NCBI GenBank assembly: GCA_013396915.1
Contig: VWZL01002045.1
Span: forward strand, 1 to 64,000
Source of the DNA: Stercorarius parasiticus
Taxonomy: Eukaryota > Chordata > Aves > Charadriiformes > Stercorariidae
Direction: 5' to 3'
Length of the DNA stretch: 64,000 nt
Shown here: positions 37,989-50,981 of the stretch, one piece after another
How positions within the stretch are numbered: the stretch's first letter is position 1
Layout: the number at the start of each line of letters is the position of its first letter
The notes under the pieces: model-generated
Databases searched by the model: none
What the model was told of the DNA's origin: nothing
Seen by the model: only the letters and a program-made list of their open reading frames with translations
Program-made: the position numbers and the translations under genes

Positions 37989-40900
37989 GTGGGATTGTTG
38001 CTCTCTGCATCTGATGCCCAGCTGGTTTTTTTGAGGTGTATCATGGTTTCACTTGTGGTAAGGTAAGAGCTGGGTATTCATGACATATTTCCTTTGCAGT
38101 AGTTCCTTTTCTTTCATTTGTAACAACTTCAGCCATTGATTCAAAAAATAATAATCATTGTACAGAGATAGTGTCACCAGGTTCAGACTGTTCTAATAAA
38201 ACGTGGTGAAATGGTTTATTACAATAGCAATGCTGCGTTTACTTTGACCTAGTATCATTATTGAAGAGCACATAAGGACAAATTTCAGTACTATTTATGA
38301 CCATCCAACAGAAAGGTGGTAGGGGCCACAAACCTGAAAGTTAAGTAAGACTTAGCAGAACTTCAAGTCATTACGGACAGCTGATTAATTTAATGGAGAG
38401 TGTCCTTTTTTCATGTTGGAAGCGGAAACACTTCCCATTGGGATCGAAGGGAAAATGTTACTGGCATTCACTGTATGTACCTATCATCAGCAGAATTTCA
38501 AAGTTTAATTAGATGAAGAATTTTGTCCACATGAAAAGCCAGTAGTCATCCAAACTATGGTGTGTGTCACAACTGTTTGAACTCCCTCAACAGTTTCCCG
38601 GATATTGCTGAGATCAGTAGTCAAAGCCAAATGCTCAGATAAATACCAGATGCCAGGTGCTTGTTGTCTCTGGACTTATACAGTCCAACAATATTCACTC
38701 ATACGGGGCTACTCGTCAGTTTGTGGTTTCAACTCAAGAAGCCTGTTAAGCTAAACCCCAAGCAATGGTTTCTCTTGTGCAATAGTCAGTTCACAATAAT
38801 TGTTGTGACAGACACCTTAGAAGAAGGAAAGATCATCTCTCTATTGCACTGGAGCAAGCTATGTACCATGAATGCAATATTCCAGTTTTAAGAGGCAACA
38901 AATATGCTGGGTCATATTACACACCCAAGAACACATTCATAACATTGCTCCTTTTCAGAATGCACAGAGTCACTTCTGACTTACTCCAACGTGTTATTAA
39001 TCACCATTCTGTTAGTGAAGAGTTCAAAAGAGATTTTGCATATAATGATATTTTTTTTAGAGAGGTTGCATTTATAAACTAAATAACAACAAAGAGTGTG
39101 AATGTGAGGGAAAGGGTAACACGGAAGACAGTAGAATAAATTAATTGCAAAATATTAGAACAAATTGTTTGACATTTCTTTCATTTCTTTTACTTCTGAG
39201 AAAGGAAAACTGGATAAAGAGCTCTGTGAGGAAGAACAGACATGACAGGCCCAGATTAGGAGGAAGGTGGGGAAGGAGTTATGGAAGAGCAATCAGGAAG
39301 GGACGAAAACGTTCTCCTGGGAGAAGAGAGAGAGAGTTACAATTAACAGAAGTAATGAGAGACATGAAGGAGAGAAAACAGTGAAAGGCAGAAATCAGCA
39401 ACCCTGATATATCCTGATAATAAGACATGGCAAATTGACAGAAAGATGTCCAAAGACAAAAAAATAAGGATGGAACACCACTCTGCTGAGAAGACCCAAA
39501 AAGACCTTTATGCTGTTAATACTGCCATTGGCCCCAGAGTTTCTGACTCCTGCAAGCACAAAGTGAAGGAGTGGGAGGAAAAGGCATCTGACTGCCCCTT
39601 GGTCTGGAAGCCAGCCAGCGGCACTGCAGAGCTTCTACTCTTTGTTTTAAATTTTTGCTACTGATTAAAAACCTTTCTCACTGTGCCTTTTCTAGGAGGA
39701 AGCCTGGCCTGAGCGAGCCACACTTTTTGCTCTGTAAATTATTCCTCTTACACTGCTTATGTTTTGGCTTTTCCACTATGAAAAATGCCTCTGCCAATTG
39801 TGTCAGCCTCTGAGGCATAAATTATTCCATGACACTACACTGGATCTTAGTTAGGAATTCTGTGTATAACAAATATTTTAAATTATTAATGTATAGCTTA
39901 AATCACCATCTTGTACTTCCACTTTCCCTCATTATATCAAAGACTAGATTCTTTGCTGATTTCTGGTCATGTCCGTTTATGACATATTTGTAAGTGACAA
40001 GTCTGTTTCTTCAAATATTTTTTAATAGGAGTAAAACATGTCCTAAATCAATTCACTATCAGAGGACATTTTTGTTCTTCCTGAGGATTTCTAATAACTT
40101 CGTCAATCTCCAAAATTCTGCTAAAAACCTTATGTGATTTTCATGCTTTCCAGCATTCTCTAAACCACCTCTTTGAGGTCCAATGTGTAGGCAGAGTAAT
40201 GAGTTTCTTTTTCAAACACATCTTGCCCTGAAACTTCAGGATAATGGTGTTTTTCCTATTACTCCTTTGCAACAACAAAGCAGCTCAGCAGGTCTGTGGG
40301 AAACTGAAATAAACTGTGACAGAAGCCGAGATGGGAACATTTCAATTGAAAATCTGCTCTCAAAAATGGAAGGATCAATTGTAACCAAGTTAGAGATATA
40401 TCAGTTCGTTAGTTCAGTATGATACCTGATATGTCAAAAATCACAAATGAGCAGATGTTCCTTATCTGAGAGACTAGGGGTGTTTTTCCAAAATATCCTT
40501 CCATGACAGCACAAGGTCCAGGGAAATACCGGTTTCTACTAGTTTTTACAGTAATCCCTCTGGCTACACCTGGTTTGGGCTCTGAGGCCAAGTGGAGGAG
40601 GCCAAGTGGACTAGGATGCCCTACTTTGATGCTAGAAAACAGCTTTAAGTCTCCCAAAGGAGAGGTTCCAGGAGGTCTGCCTACATGGAATGGCCACCAT
40701 GACCATTAACTGCCAAAACACCAAAATGTGCCCAGAAATTGTTTGGGTACAGCATTGTTTGGAAAAGGATGAATTCATGCCAGGTAAAGTTCTGTTTACT
40801 AGCACAGACATCCCAGCGCTTGGGAATGTTCCCAGGCATGCTTGGGTTTACTCATATAGACACAGCCCGTAGGTATAGCAGCATTTCAAGGGGGCCCATG

Positions 40901-42943
40901 CATTAGACATGTGTTTTATGACTTATATTTAATGCAGATCTTCTCTTACTTGTGTCCTGGAATGTCCATGGGAGTAATTAAAAATATAATGGCACTGTTC
41001 TGCCTTCATGTAACATGGAAAGGAGGGAACAAACATGGGGTGTTTGAGTTTTTTAATAAGTCACTAGTTTGCATGAAGCATGTTCTAGCTAAGCCACACA
41101 ATGGGCACATTATAGATTTGCAAAGAAAAAACCATGATTGAGAGCGGACTTTAAACAGGTCTTTTCAATCATTCAAGTGGTAAGATTGTTCCTTCTCACC
41201 TTCAAAGCATTTTTAAAATTTATCATCCTATATGTACAAAAGTTTCCTTTTCTGGATCAAGACAATATTGCTAAGCCACTCACACCACACATATGCTCAC
41301 AGACACACAGCCCAGATTCCATAAATTTTGGGAAAGCACAAGTTCAGATTGCCAGAAAAACACAACAAAAAAGAGCAGCAAATATAAAACAGAGCAAAAA
41401 TCTAAATAAAATACTTCAGAAGGTTCCCTTATCCCATTGTATTCCAGTAAATTATGCATGCTTTCCTGTGTGTTTTGGCTCTAGAAAAAAATACAAAGCT
41501 GCCTCTTAATTCTGCAAACATGAGGAGTATACATGTCTTCTACAAGAAGTTACTTCATCTCTGCTATGAAACTTTATTAAGCAATTCATGTCATTCTGAC
41601 ATCCTGTCACTTCAAAGTAAGAATGTAACATTTCATCACAGGAAAACCAGTTTGTTGAATTGAGCTTTACAAGCTATAACACAAAGCAAAGAGCTGTACA
41701 GCATCTTTCAGCGTTCACCTTGATTTTTCTTCAAAAGTAGAAACGCTTCAGAGAAATGCTTTGGCAAATACCTCCTTTGTGCAATTCTCAGTACCTTCAA
41801 AAAGTCATGGAAATTTTCTGGTATGAATAAAGACATGTGTGTATATATGGTTTGTGCCTGAGTGTGGGACCTATGGGAAATGACCGAGGAAGAAATAGAA
41901 TTTGTTTAGTGGATCACCATACTTAAGCTCATTGACAACAAAAAAGAAATTATTTTCTACCTGCAGCCTGATTGGTTTGAATGTTCTGCTAAATGAAATG
42001 GTCAGAACGATTGGCTAATTTTTTAAAAACACAGGCTGTAGTCGGTCTGGCTGCCATTCAAATGTATATAATTGTTTCAGAATGAGCAAAGAGCACAATG
42101 AGGCCGTGTGAGGCCAGCAAGAGGAGAGGAGGGAAAGTTTGGATTAAAGGCTTCCTGTATGGAAAACATCTGCACTGGAGCCGGAGATACTGCGCTTTCA
42201 CTGTAGCGTGGCTTAGATATTTACAGAATTACATGGCGAATGCAGCACCCATTGCTCACCCAGCCTGCCTTGGTATGCTGCTTTGGGTGATCCAGGGATG
42301 CAAGAGCATGTTCGGAACCACATCCCCTTTTCCAAAGGCAGTCACCCACCCTGTTTAGTGGTGGTTACTCAAAAAACTTTTGAAATGACTGTATTTAGTC
42401 ATCAGTCTGAATGTCAGCTTCGCCCTGAAAATAAAATCTTGTAAATTATCCACTTTATATTTCATTCAGAATGGTTGGGTCCTTGAGCCATGAAGGTCTT
42501 TGTTTTCACAAAAATTAATTATAAACTGAAAAGAAATTTTTTTGGGCTACAAATTGTACCCTGTCAGTTCTAGTGACCTTCTGGGGAGATGGTGTAATTA
42601 AGTTAAAGTTTTTAAGAACTTGTTGCATATATGTGTCTCAGACCTGAAGTGGTTCAGCAGAAGTCAACTCACCTAACTAAAAAGACACAACAGCAATAGA
42701 GGCCATGAGAACAGGAGAAAGAGTCATACAAGTCCAACAATTTTCCAATTTTCACTTAAGAAAGTGTTAACTTATTTTAAAAAATGATATTTCTTATGTT
42801 TTCCTTTTCATGGATAAGAGAATTCTTTAACGGTATAAAAACTAGTGAGCATGCTTGGGAGGAACGTCTTGAAAACCAAAGTGATTATACATTATACCTC
42901 ATCCTGCTGACATCCTGGATGAATCTGCCCTCCTAAAGGGTAG

Positions 42944-42984
42944 ATTTTAGTGTTTATCTCACTTTATCTCATTTTAGTGTTTAT
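42944..42984 (+). repeat. 14-bp direct repeat, 27-bp period
   Basis: ATTTTAGTGTTTAT occurs at 42944-42957 and 42971-42984, with TTTATCTC-like words between the copies. It is a small partial tandem duplication. Confidence 0.8.
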
Positions 42985-44553
42985 GTATCTCTCTAAAGAG
43001 CACTTCTCACTGATGCACTCTCCCCCTTTCACCTCAGCACCTCCTCACCCCTCCGCTCTATACACAGGCTACTGAAGTAACAGGAACAGAAGGCAACTTG
43101 TTCAAAGTTACACAGCACATAATTTCCAGAAGACTATCCTCCAATTACATAATTAAGTATCAACAGGATCGGCAAAACACTCCTGAGGTTTAGGGATTAC
43201 ATTAGGAAAAACATGACTCAGAAAGGCTTATGGTAATAAATTTAACAGGAACAGAGGCATAGCAGGAAACACAGACCATCAGGAGAAGCTCTTTCTGTGG
43301 CTGGATATGATCATTTACCACTGTGATATTACCACTCTGCATGAAGTTCTGGTGTTTATCCTACCAAACAGATCCATAAGAGAATCACAACAATGTTTCA
43401 AGAACTGGAAAACCTACCTTACAGGACACTAATGGAGATCCAGTGAGTTGACGTATCAAAAATATGCTTAGCCTGAGATTGATCATGGTCTGTAAGAAAG
43501 AAAGTAGCAAAGCATTCTCAATTTATCAGATAAATACAAAATAAGATCTAATAAGTGACTGTTAAAGTATTAAAAAAAAAACCAACCAAACAAAAGAGAA
43601 AAAAAAAATTAGTAATAAGGATTAGCTATTAGAACTTTTTTTCATTTTATGAGATATGTTCGAGTCCTTGGAGACTTTCCAACAAGGCCGACATCTTTTA
43701 GAGCTGATAAAGCTGTAGCATAACTCATGGACTTGGGACTAAGCTCTCTCAGAACAGATTGCAAGCCAGAATTATCCCATTATTCACTTCTGAACTTACT
43801 CTATGCGTAGACAGCAAATCCCACATAAACAGCAAGACGCAGTTTGTCCAACAGATGGACCATATGAGCTGAGCTGGAAGGAACACTACACACATAGGAA
43901 AGGGTAAGGTCACACCATAAAGAATAGCAGTAAAAGGGAGCAGGACAGGTATTGGCCATTCAGGCCGTTCTATCTTCCCGAGGTTCTAAGGAATGTGGTA
44001 AAGAATAGATGACTATTGCCGGAAGGGATAACCAAATGGTGAGAGGAAGCTAAGGAAAGGATGTAAACAAGACATTTCCCCCAAAGCTACAGGGTCACAG
44101 TGGAAGGATAGCTGGTTCCTCCTACCAAAGCAAGGTACCAGAGGGCCTCTCCGCTCTTTTTTTTTTTTCCCATTGCAGTCAAGTGAGGCAGAAGCCTGTT
44201 CTGAGCCAGCTTCTTCTGGCCTCGTGTGACCCTAGAAGGAGAAGACGATGAGAAAGAGTGTAGCTAGACATAGCTTGCCAGTGGGTGCAGTCACTGAGAA
44301 ATTCCATGTCAGACTTAGTACCTTGACTGTCTGCCAGTGATCCAGCATGCCTGAACATTGCTTTAGACACATATATTGCTGAGTGACTTTAGCACGTTAG
44401 GAAATAAGATTGATGCAGCAAGCGATGCTATAGTTCTCTAATTTAATTTGCATAGAACAAATACTCTTCTAAGAACACCCCTGAATTCTTTCTAGCTGAG
44501 ACAAACTATTTATATAAGTTGTATTGCTCTAGCGTAATGCAGCTACTGACACC

Positions 44554-44577
44554 TATTCTATTCTATTTTATTTTATT
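44554..44577 (+). repeat. (TATTC)n/(TATTT)n microsatellite
   Basis: Alternating TATTC and TATTT units cover about five repeats. It is a simple AT-rich pentanucleotide tract. Confidence 0.85.
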
Positions 44578-46428
44578 GTGTATGGCATTTACATACAATA
44601 CAATTTCTGATTAGTAACATGAAAATAAAATCTAAGATTTGTTTCTTCTATAAATCTTTATTTCCACTTGCCATTTTGCGATCATCATTCTACAAAACTG
44701 ATACACATGCTCTCAGGCTGGAAGCAATTTTATTTATATGGCATGAATTGTTGTTCTGAATCATAAAATCCTATGAGGAAACCTCAATTTCTGCTATAAT
44801 TGTTTCCACTTTAAAAAACAGGTCATTTCCAATATATAAACATCCACTATGACATTGGTATTGCTTTGTAGGATGAAATAATACCTTGTGTGTTTGGTAA
44901 GAAAAACGCTTCAATTTCAAATAAAGGACAGATAGTGTTCCTCAAACACTGGGTTACTGGAGACCACACTGAAATTCCTACTAGAATTATCTTTGCTTTT
45001 GAATTCAAATTTATCTTCCTTAGGAAGACACAGTAACAAAGAATGGAAACACAACATTACATCCAATTTTTACTTTATTAAGAATCAACACACATTAGTT
45101 TGTATCTGGGATTTTAAGACCTTTCTTTCTGTACCTTAGCACATTACTTCTACAAATCTAGGGACTTTTGATTGCTCTCCTTGTGCATAAATTATAACTT
45201 TTGTCTTGGAAATAAAACAGGAGCAGATGTAACAGCATTAGAGAACTGCCTGCTGATTTGGTAAAACTTTTATTTGCTCTACAGCTCCTCCATATGCAGC
45301 AAGTGTAACTGTACGATTGGATTTCCTCTTCTGGCAGTCTCACAAATTGCAACCAAAAAGGAGCAGAAAGTTCTTTGCTACCTGCACTCTGCAACATGCC
45401 ATATGCTCTACACAGATTTGATTTGCTCTGACTCTTCTTGATCACATCTGTCCATCTCTGAGGTGAAAAACATGATCCTGGAGAAAACAGATTGGCAAAA
45501 CTGGAATATGCTATGTAACTGTTTCTGAGTTTAACCATGCTGGGATGACAGTTGAAAATTCTGGACACTAAGAAAGGAGATTATTGCCTTGATCAGAAAA
45601 AGAAATAAGACTGGATAAGTTTTCATAAAAGCATATTCTTTGATTTACCTTAACTATAGAGAGGTGCAAACATTCTTTGTTTCTTTCTCTGACAAATGAG
45701 GATACCCAGCTTCCTTATTTATCTCTTGTTTTCCATGACAGATGTTTCCCTGTCTATTTCTCATGGAAATGCTTTCTGCAGCTTGCTCTGTTTTGAATGG
45801 AAGACTGAAGTGGAATTGTCTGTGACCAGCAGACAGCAGCAGCAGGAAGACCTCTACTTGTTCATTATCCATCTGTAAATCAGACCTATTCATTACAGTC
45901 GCAGCCTGGGAGAGGGGAGAATGGGACTGAAGAAGATGTGGATTCAGAGTTAAAACAAAATATTGTGCAATCTGGCCTCAGTTCTTAAAGAGGCAAAGTC
46001 CTTAAAAACTGACAATTGTGATGATAAAATTATTGCAGAGATTCTTTCTTAGGATATGTCCTACCAAATCAGTCATTAAATGCATTGTTGTCTTTGTGAA
46101 CCTTTGCTACCTGAAAAAAAATGCAATTTGTTTAATAAGTCATACAGGGTAATGAATAGCTGGGTAAATGAAAAAGGTTTTGTAGTAGAAGTGTTCTAAC
46201 CATACTGATACAGCACAGAGTGTATAAATCATTAGGAAGAGCCTACAGGGTTAGCAATTAGTTACTTAAATTTAAATAAAAGCAGAGAATGAATACTGGG
46301 ACAAAAAACACACAGACAATGCTTTCAACCTAGTACAGCTTGGGAAAGCAATCTCAGCCTTCTTATAGTCAATGTTTTAATGAAGCAAAGCAATAGGCTC
46401 TCCCTGTGCTAAGAAGTGCAGACATAAT

Positions 46429-47174
46429 CATAGAATATCCGGTTGGAAGGGATCTCAAGGATCATCTGGTCCAACCTTTCATGGCAAAAGCAAGGTCTGG
46501 ACAAGCTGGCCCAGCACCATGTCCAGCTGAACCCTCAAAGTGTTCAGTGATGGGGAATCTACCACTGCCCTGGGGAGATCATTCCAATGGCAGACTGTTC
46601 TCATTGTGAAACATTTTCCTCCTGTGTCCAATTGGAATCTCCCCTGGAGTAACTTGTACCCATTACCCCTCGTCTTTTCCATGTGACTCCTTGTAAAGAG
46701 GGAGTCTCCATCTTCTTTGTAGCCACCCTTTAAATACTGGAACTTGGTGATAAAGTTTCCCCTAGGCCTTCTTTTCTCAAGGTTGAGCAAACCCAGTTCT
46801 CTCATCTTTTCCCCATATGGCAGGCTTCACAGGCCTTTGATCATCTTTGTGGCCCTTCTCTGGACCCTCTCCAGCCTGTCCACATCATTTTTGTACAGTG
46901 GGTACCAAAACTGAACACAGTATTCCAGGTGTGGCCTGACAAGTGCTGAGTAGAGTGGGACAATGCCTTCTTTATCTCTTCTGGCGATGCCCTTGTTGAT
47001 GCAACCCAGCATCCTGTTGGCTTTCTTTGCCACTGCAGCACGCTGTTCACTCATATTGAGCTGCTTGTCCGCCAGGACCCCCAGGTCCCTTTCCACAGAG
47101 CTGCTCCTCTGCGGCACTCCTGGATTATATTTTCCCAGGTGCAAGACCTTACACTCACCGCTGTTGAACTTCAT
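46429..47174 (-). mobile_element. CR1 LINE, older 5'-truncated copy
   Basis: This minus-strand CR1 has ATTCTATG at its 3' end (complement of 46429-46436). The 3' UTR reads GGTTGGAAGGGATCTCAAGG near 46440 and gives way to the ORF2 C-terminal region. The 5' truncation is at about 47174, where similarity ends within the block encoding MKFN. The sequence belongs to a different subfamily from the young copies, with more substitutions. Confidence 0.94.
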
Positions 47175-47201
47175 AATAGTAAGAAAAAGCAAATGCAACA
47201 A
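46479..47201 (-). pseudogene. CR1 ORF2 C-terminal fragment with one nonsense codon
   Basis: Two minus-strand open stretches (47201-46827 and 46805-46479) lie in the same frame and are separated by a TGA (complement of 46827-46829) plus seven codons. The first has the KCKVLHLG-like motif, ERDLGVL and [15 protein letters not shown]. The second has MRELGLLNLEKRR and a HWNDLPRAVV block. The extra 5' codons beyond 47174 are host sequence. The catalytic domain is absent because of truncation. Confidence 0.88.
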
Positions 47202-50200
47202 ATCAGCAAGATGTCAAAATATCCTTTCCAATGAGGAAAGAATGTGACATACAAGAAGCTAATCTGAGCAAAGATATCATCTGTTGCATTTTCATTCTTG
47301 GCAGTGGGCAGTTCCAGCTAAAAGGCTGAAAGCATCCTTACCTCAACACTAAGTCTGATTGGCAGCAAGCATCTGGTGCATAAAAGTTGCAGAGCCCAGA
47401 CAAAGCCATGCCATGGGTCCCACCTGAAGCCTAGCATGAGTCTGGAGGCTCACAGCTTCTTTGGATTTAAGCTAGCACATCCACCACCATTGCACGATAA
47501 CTGTCCCAGCTCAGATCAGAAGCAGTACAGCTTAATTCACACAGGGCTGCGCCCAAACTTTGCCTTTTGGCTGCCTGAGGACAAAGTTGTACTTTGTCCT
47601 CATGCATTTCATTTGCTTGTCTGGAACCACCACACGGGTCTCTGCATTCTTGCTGAAGCGTCCTTCTAAGTGTCTAAAGACCTCTGAAAAACCCTCTCAA
47701 TGCAAACACACTGGGCATATAAGGACCCTGATAGGTCTGTGTTGCATGGCGATTACTATGCTCAGAGCACTTAAAAATGTTCTTCAGCATTCATTTAGAT
47801 TGATGTGGAAGCTTCTGAGCCCTATTACCACAGGAAGGCTTGGGTGGCAGGCCTCTGCATGCCATTGCCTCCTATTTTACAGGCAGAGCATGCCTTACCT
47901 ACCAAAATATTTTTTTTTCTTTTTTTCCCTTCAAATAGAAAAGAGAGAGGAGTGATTGTATCCATTACGAGTGTCTCCATTACATCACGATATGGCACTG
48001 CCTGGATAGCACAGACTGAAAGCAGGAAATTTATATTAACTGTGTTTCACTTTCCTCAGAAAACAGGGGCTGTCAGAGTTCACATCCTCCATAGGCTGTT
48101 GCATGGAAAGATACCATTAAGTCCAAACCAAGGTTCTATTTACAGTACAAAGAGTTATTTTGCTTGTGTTCAGCATCTTTGTGTTGATATGGATAGTTGG
48201 ATCATATTAGTTATTTAATAAGATAAAGATGAGTTGGAATTTAATGTGTCTGGAGGGATTTCTAGTTTCCAGGAAGCGTCAACCCTATTCACTCTTCAAA
48301 ACTGAAAAAAGAAAAATGACATTCATGATCCTATTAGGATCTGCCTTATTCAACGTGAACCAGTATTTTTCTAACAGCACTCCACCTCTTTAGCTGAATT
48401 ACTTTATTCTCTACAGTGATGCTTCATGCTCACTTGTCATTTTGAAGAGTTTAAGCAAATTTTTAAGTTTGGAGAGAAGACAAGTGTATTGCTAGGGTTT
48501 GGGAGATACTCCAGACCACAGAAGATATCCATGCATGCTGACAGAGCAGTTGCTTTATCTGTTGAACATCACAATGTGGTTTCTCTCCACCAGAAAGGTA
48601 GAAGCACATTATGGCTATCCATGCACGAGGGTGTAATTCATCCAGACACCCCTCTTACAGCTGCCACCTCTGTACCAACACTGTGGAGAAGATGCCACCT
48701 ATACCCTGTGACCATCCTCTACTGATTTGCTATTGTTAACAAAATATGAGCTGTACATAGTACAGAAAAAATCCTAGCCCACCTTCATGAGTTTGCAAGT
48801 AAATGTGTAATCAGAATAGGAGAAACAAGAAGGCACAGTAAATACCCAAATGGCTGGAAACACAACTTAGCGAACTAAAAATGACTATCAGCCCTATGAC
48901 TATTATGGGTGGTTTACAGCAAATGCATGCATTTTCTTACTCAATGAGGTACTGTGATTAATTATAAAAAGAGTAATAAAACTGGTATCATGATTGAACA
49001 TATTTCAAAATAGCATGTGATTTTTCAGTCACACATTGTTTCAATAATACAAAAAATTAGTTAATAAAGTCTACAGCATTTGTTCTGTAAATTACATCAG
49101 ATTATTTTAATGCTATCTTAAAGACCTATGACATTTACATAAACTAATCTACAAATCATAGTATATATGCGTATGTTGTGCTGGTTTTTCATTCATAGCC
49201 CATATGAAATAGTATTAGAGAAAACTGGATAACAGAGTATAATTTTAAAAATATATTCCGGGAGCATGATGCTGTTCCTTTTTTTCCTAATTCCACCTCA
49301 ACCAGTTGTCTCTACTCAGTCTGTCCTTTTCATTAAAAACCTGGTAATATGTAGGAAGGACTTATGTTTTCCAAAACTTGGCCATATGCTAGAAGATATT
49401 CTAGACAGGAAGTGTTCCATAATTTTCTGTTACTCCTTGACAAATACACAGGAGCTGTATGTATATATCCAGATTTCTGACATCATCATACATTACATTT
49501 TCTTCTCCTTTAATGGAGATTTCCACTAACAAATTAATGTGTTAGATAATTATTTAGTGCCATCTTGCATAGCTGAGACTACCAAATAAGTGATAAAAAT
49601 AAAAAACTAACACCAAATAATACTTTTTTTATCTAAAGATTACATGTCTTTCTGAAATAAAGCAAATTTCATGCAGCAATATTTTCTTTTTGAGAAAATT
49701 GCAGCACAAGAATGTTTATGAGTCCTGAACGTTGAAAACAGACAGAGACATAGACATGGATTCATTCCTACTTTCACAACCTATTTATTCTTCTGTTTTG
49801 CACATCTAATGGCTATACCTAATTTCCGCTGACAGTCATCTTTCTTCTGCTTTCAGAAATGGAAATGGTGCTGCTGACTTTTTGATAAAGAAGCTGGGGG
49901 GAACTAGCTATCATCCTTTTGACCAATAAGCTTTGTAATTTTCAAGATACATTATGCAGTCCTTTTGCCGTAACTGCCTACAAATGGCAAAATACGTTCA
50001 ATGTATAATTTCATGGAAATAAGTGGAAAAAATAATACTTCCTTGTTTGCATGATTTTTGGGGTCAAATATGTAGTGGCATTCCTAATACGCACTCATAG
50101 TTTTTATAAACAGATTTAATGGCACGATACCATTATCAACTAGGTATGGAATTTCTTCATTATCACGAGCAGTTATTTGATTCTGTAAAGGTGTTTTGGA

Positions 50201-50645
50201 AATGTGCTGGAAATGTCATGATCTGTCATTCAACTAGGAAACTAATCTCTAGTTCTACAATAAAAATAGGTAATTAATGTTACTCTTTTGTGCACAGGTG
50301 CTCAGTATCTACTCTTGCTTCCATTTGGCCATCTATTGCATGTAGTATATTCATGCCATCCACATTAATGGATTAACTTTTTATACTAACAGCTCATTCT
50401 GTGTATCTGTAATAATGACAAAATTGTTTGGTTTTATTTTTTAAGTTTCACTGCATGCACAAGGATTAAAATTAATAGGTGAATATTTTTGTTCTATCAT
50501 CTCAGACATGCTCGTACTCAACCCATTGTATAAGACAAGTCAGAATTAATGAGGGGCACTTTTATACTAGACTGCAGAGAGCATTTTCTCTTTTAAAAGA
50601 TATAAGAATGCTAAGCAATTAAAGATACTACTGCAGTGTTTTCAA
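47175..50645. other. Unique DNA, no gene recognised; hairpin at 47576
   Basis: No recognised repeat family. Three overlapping + frames (47376-47669, 47560-47955 and 47805-48218; 97, 131 and 137 codons) cover 840 bp in different frames. None matches a family I know, and no splice or promoter context joins them. The interval from 48726 to 50645 is plain AT-rich sequence. Confidence 0.55.
47576..47602. repeat. 12-bp perfect inverted repeat, 3-nt loop
   Basis: TGAGGACAAAGT (47576-47587) is followed by TGT and then its exact reverse complement ACTTTGTCCTCA (47591-47602). Arms this long with so short a loop can extrude as a cruciform or fold in RNA. It may have arisen by template switching during replication. 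No T run follows that would suggest a terminator. Confidence 0.85.
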
Positions 50646-50981
50646 TATAGAATCACAGAATCATGGAATGGTTAGAGTTGGAAGGGACCTTAAAGATCAT
50701 CATGTTCCGACTCCCCTGCCATGGGCAGGGACACCTCCCACTAGACCAGGTTGCTCAAAGCCCCATCCAGCCTGGCCTTGAACACTTCCAGGCATGGAGC
50801 ATCCACAGCTTCCCTGGGCAACCTGGGCCAGTGCCTCACCACCCTCACAGTAAAGACTTTCTTCCTAATATCTAATCTAAATTTACTGTCTTTCAGTTCA
50901 AAACCATTACCCCTCGTCCTATCATTACACGCCCTGATAAAGAGTCCCTCCCCATCTTTCCTGTAGACCCCCTTTAGGGCC
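50646..50981 (-). mobile_element. CR1 LINE, short 3' fragment
   Basis: This minus-strand CR1 carries three terminal octamers on the minus strand (ATTCCATG, ATTCTGTG and ATTCTATA; complement of 50646-50669). It covers the 3' UTR and about 80 codons of the ORF2 C-terminus before truncating near 50981. The 3' UTR is closely similar to the copy at 12433, so these two are of one subfamily in direct orientation. Confidence 0.95.

Larger units (their letters stand above)
33827..46428. other. Unique AT-rich DNA, no gene recognised
   Basis: About 12.6 kb with no recognised repeat family or coding gene. Local features are a splice-like segment at 34924-35030, a C-over-G skewed block at 35440-36910, another splice-like open segment at 37824-37988, a purine-rich stretch at 39200-39640 followed by an ATTAAA word near 39663, a T run at 44157-44168, a degenerate direct repeat at 42944-42984 and a TATTC/TATTT repeat at 44554-44577. 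The 136-codon minus frame at 45568-45158 and the 123-codon + frame at 41138-41509 match nothing I know. Confidence 0.55.

Noticed and set aside
42098..42358. 86-codon open frame in a slightly GC-richer stretch
   Set aside because: No recognisable domain or splice context, and the length is at chance level.
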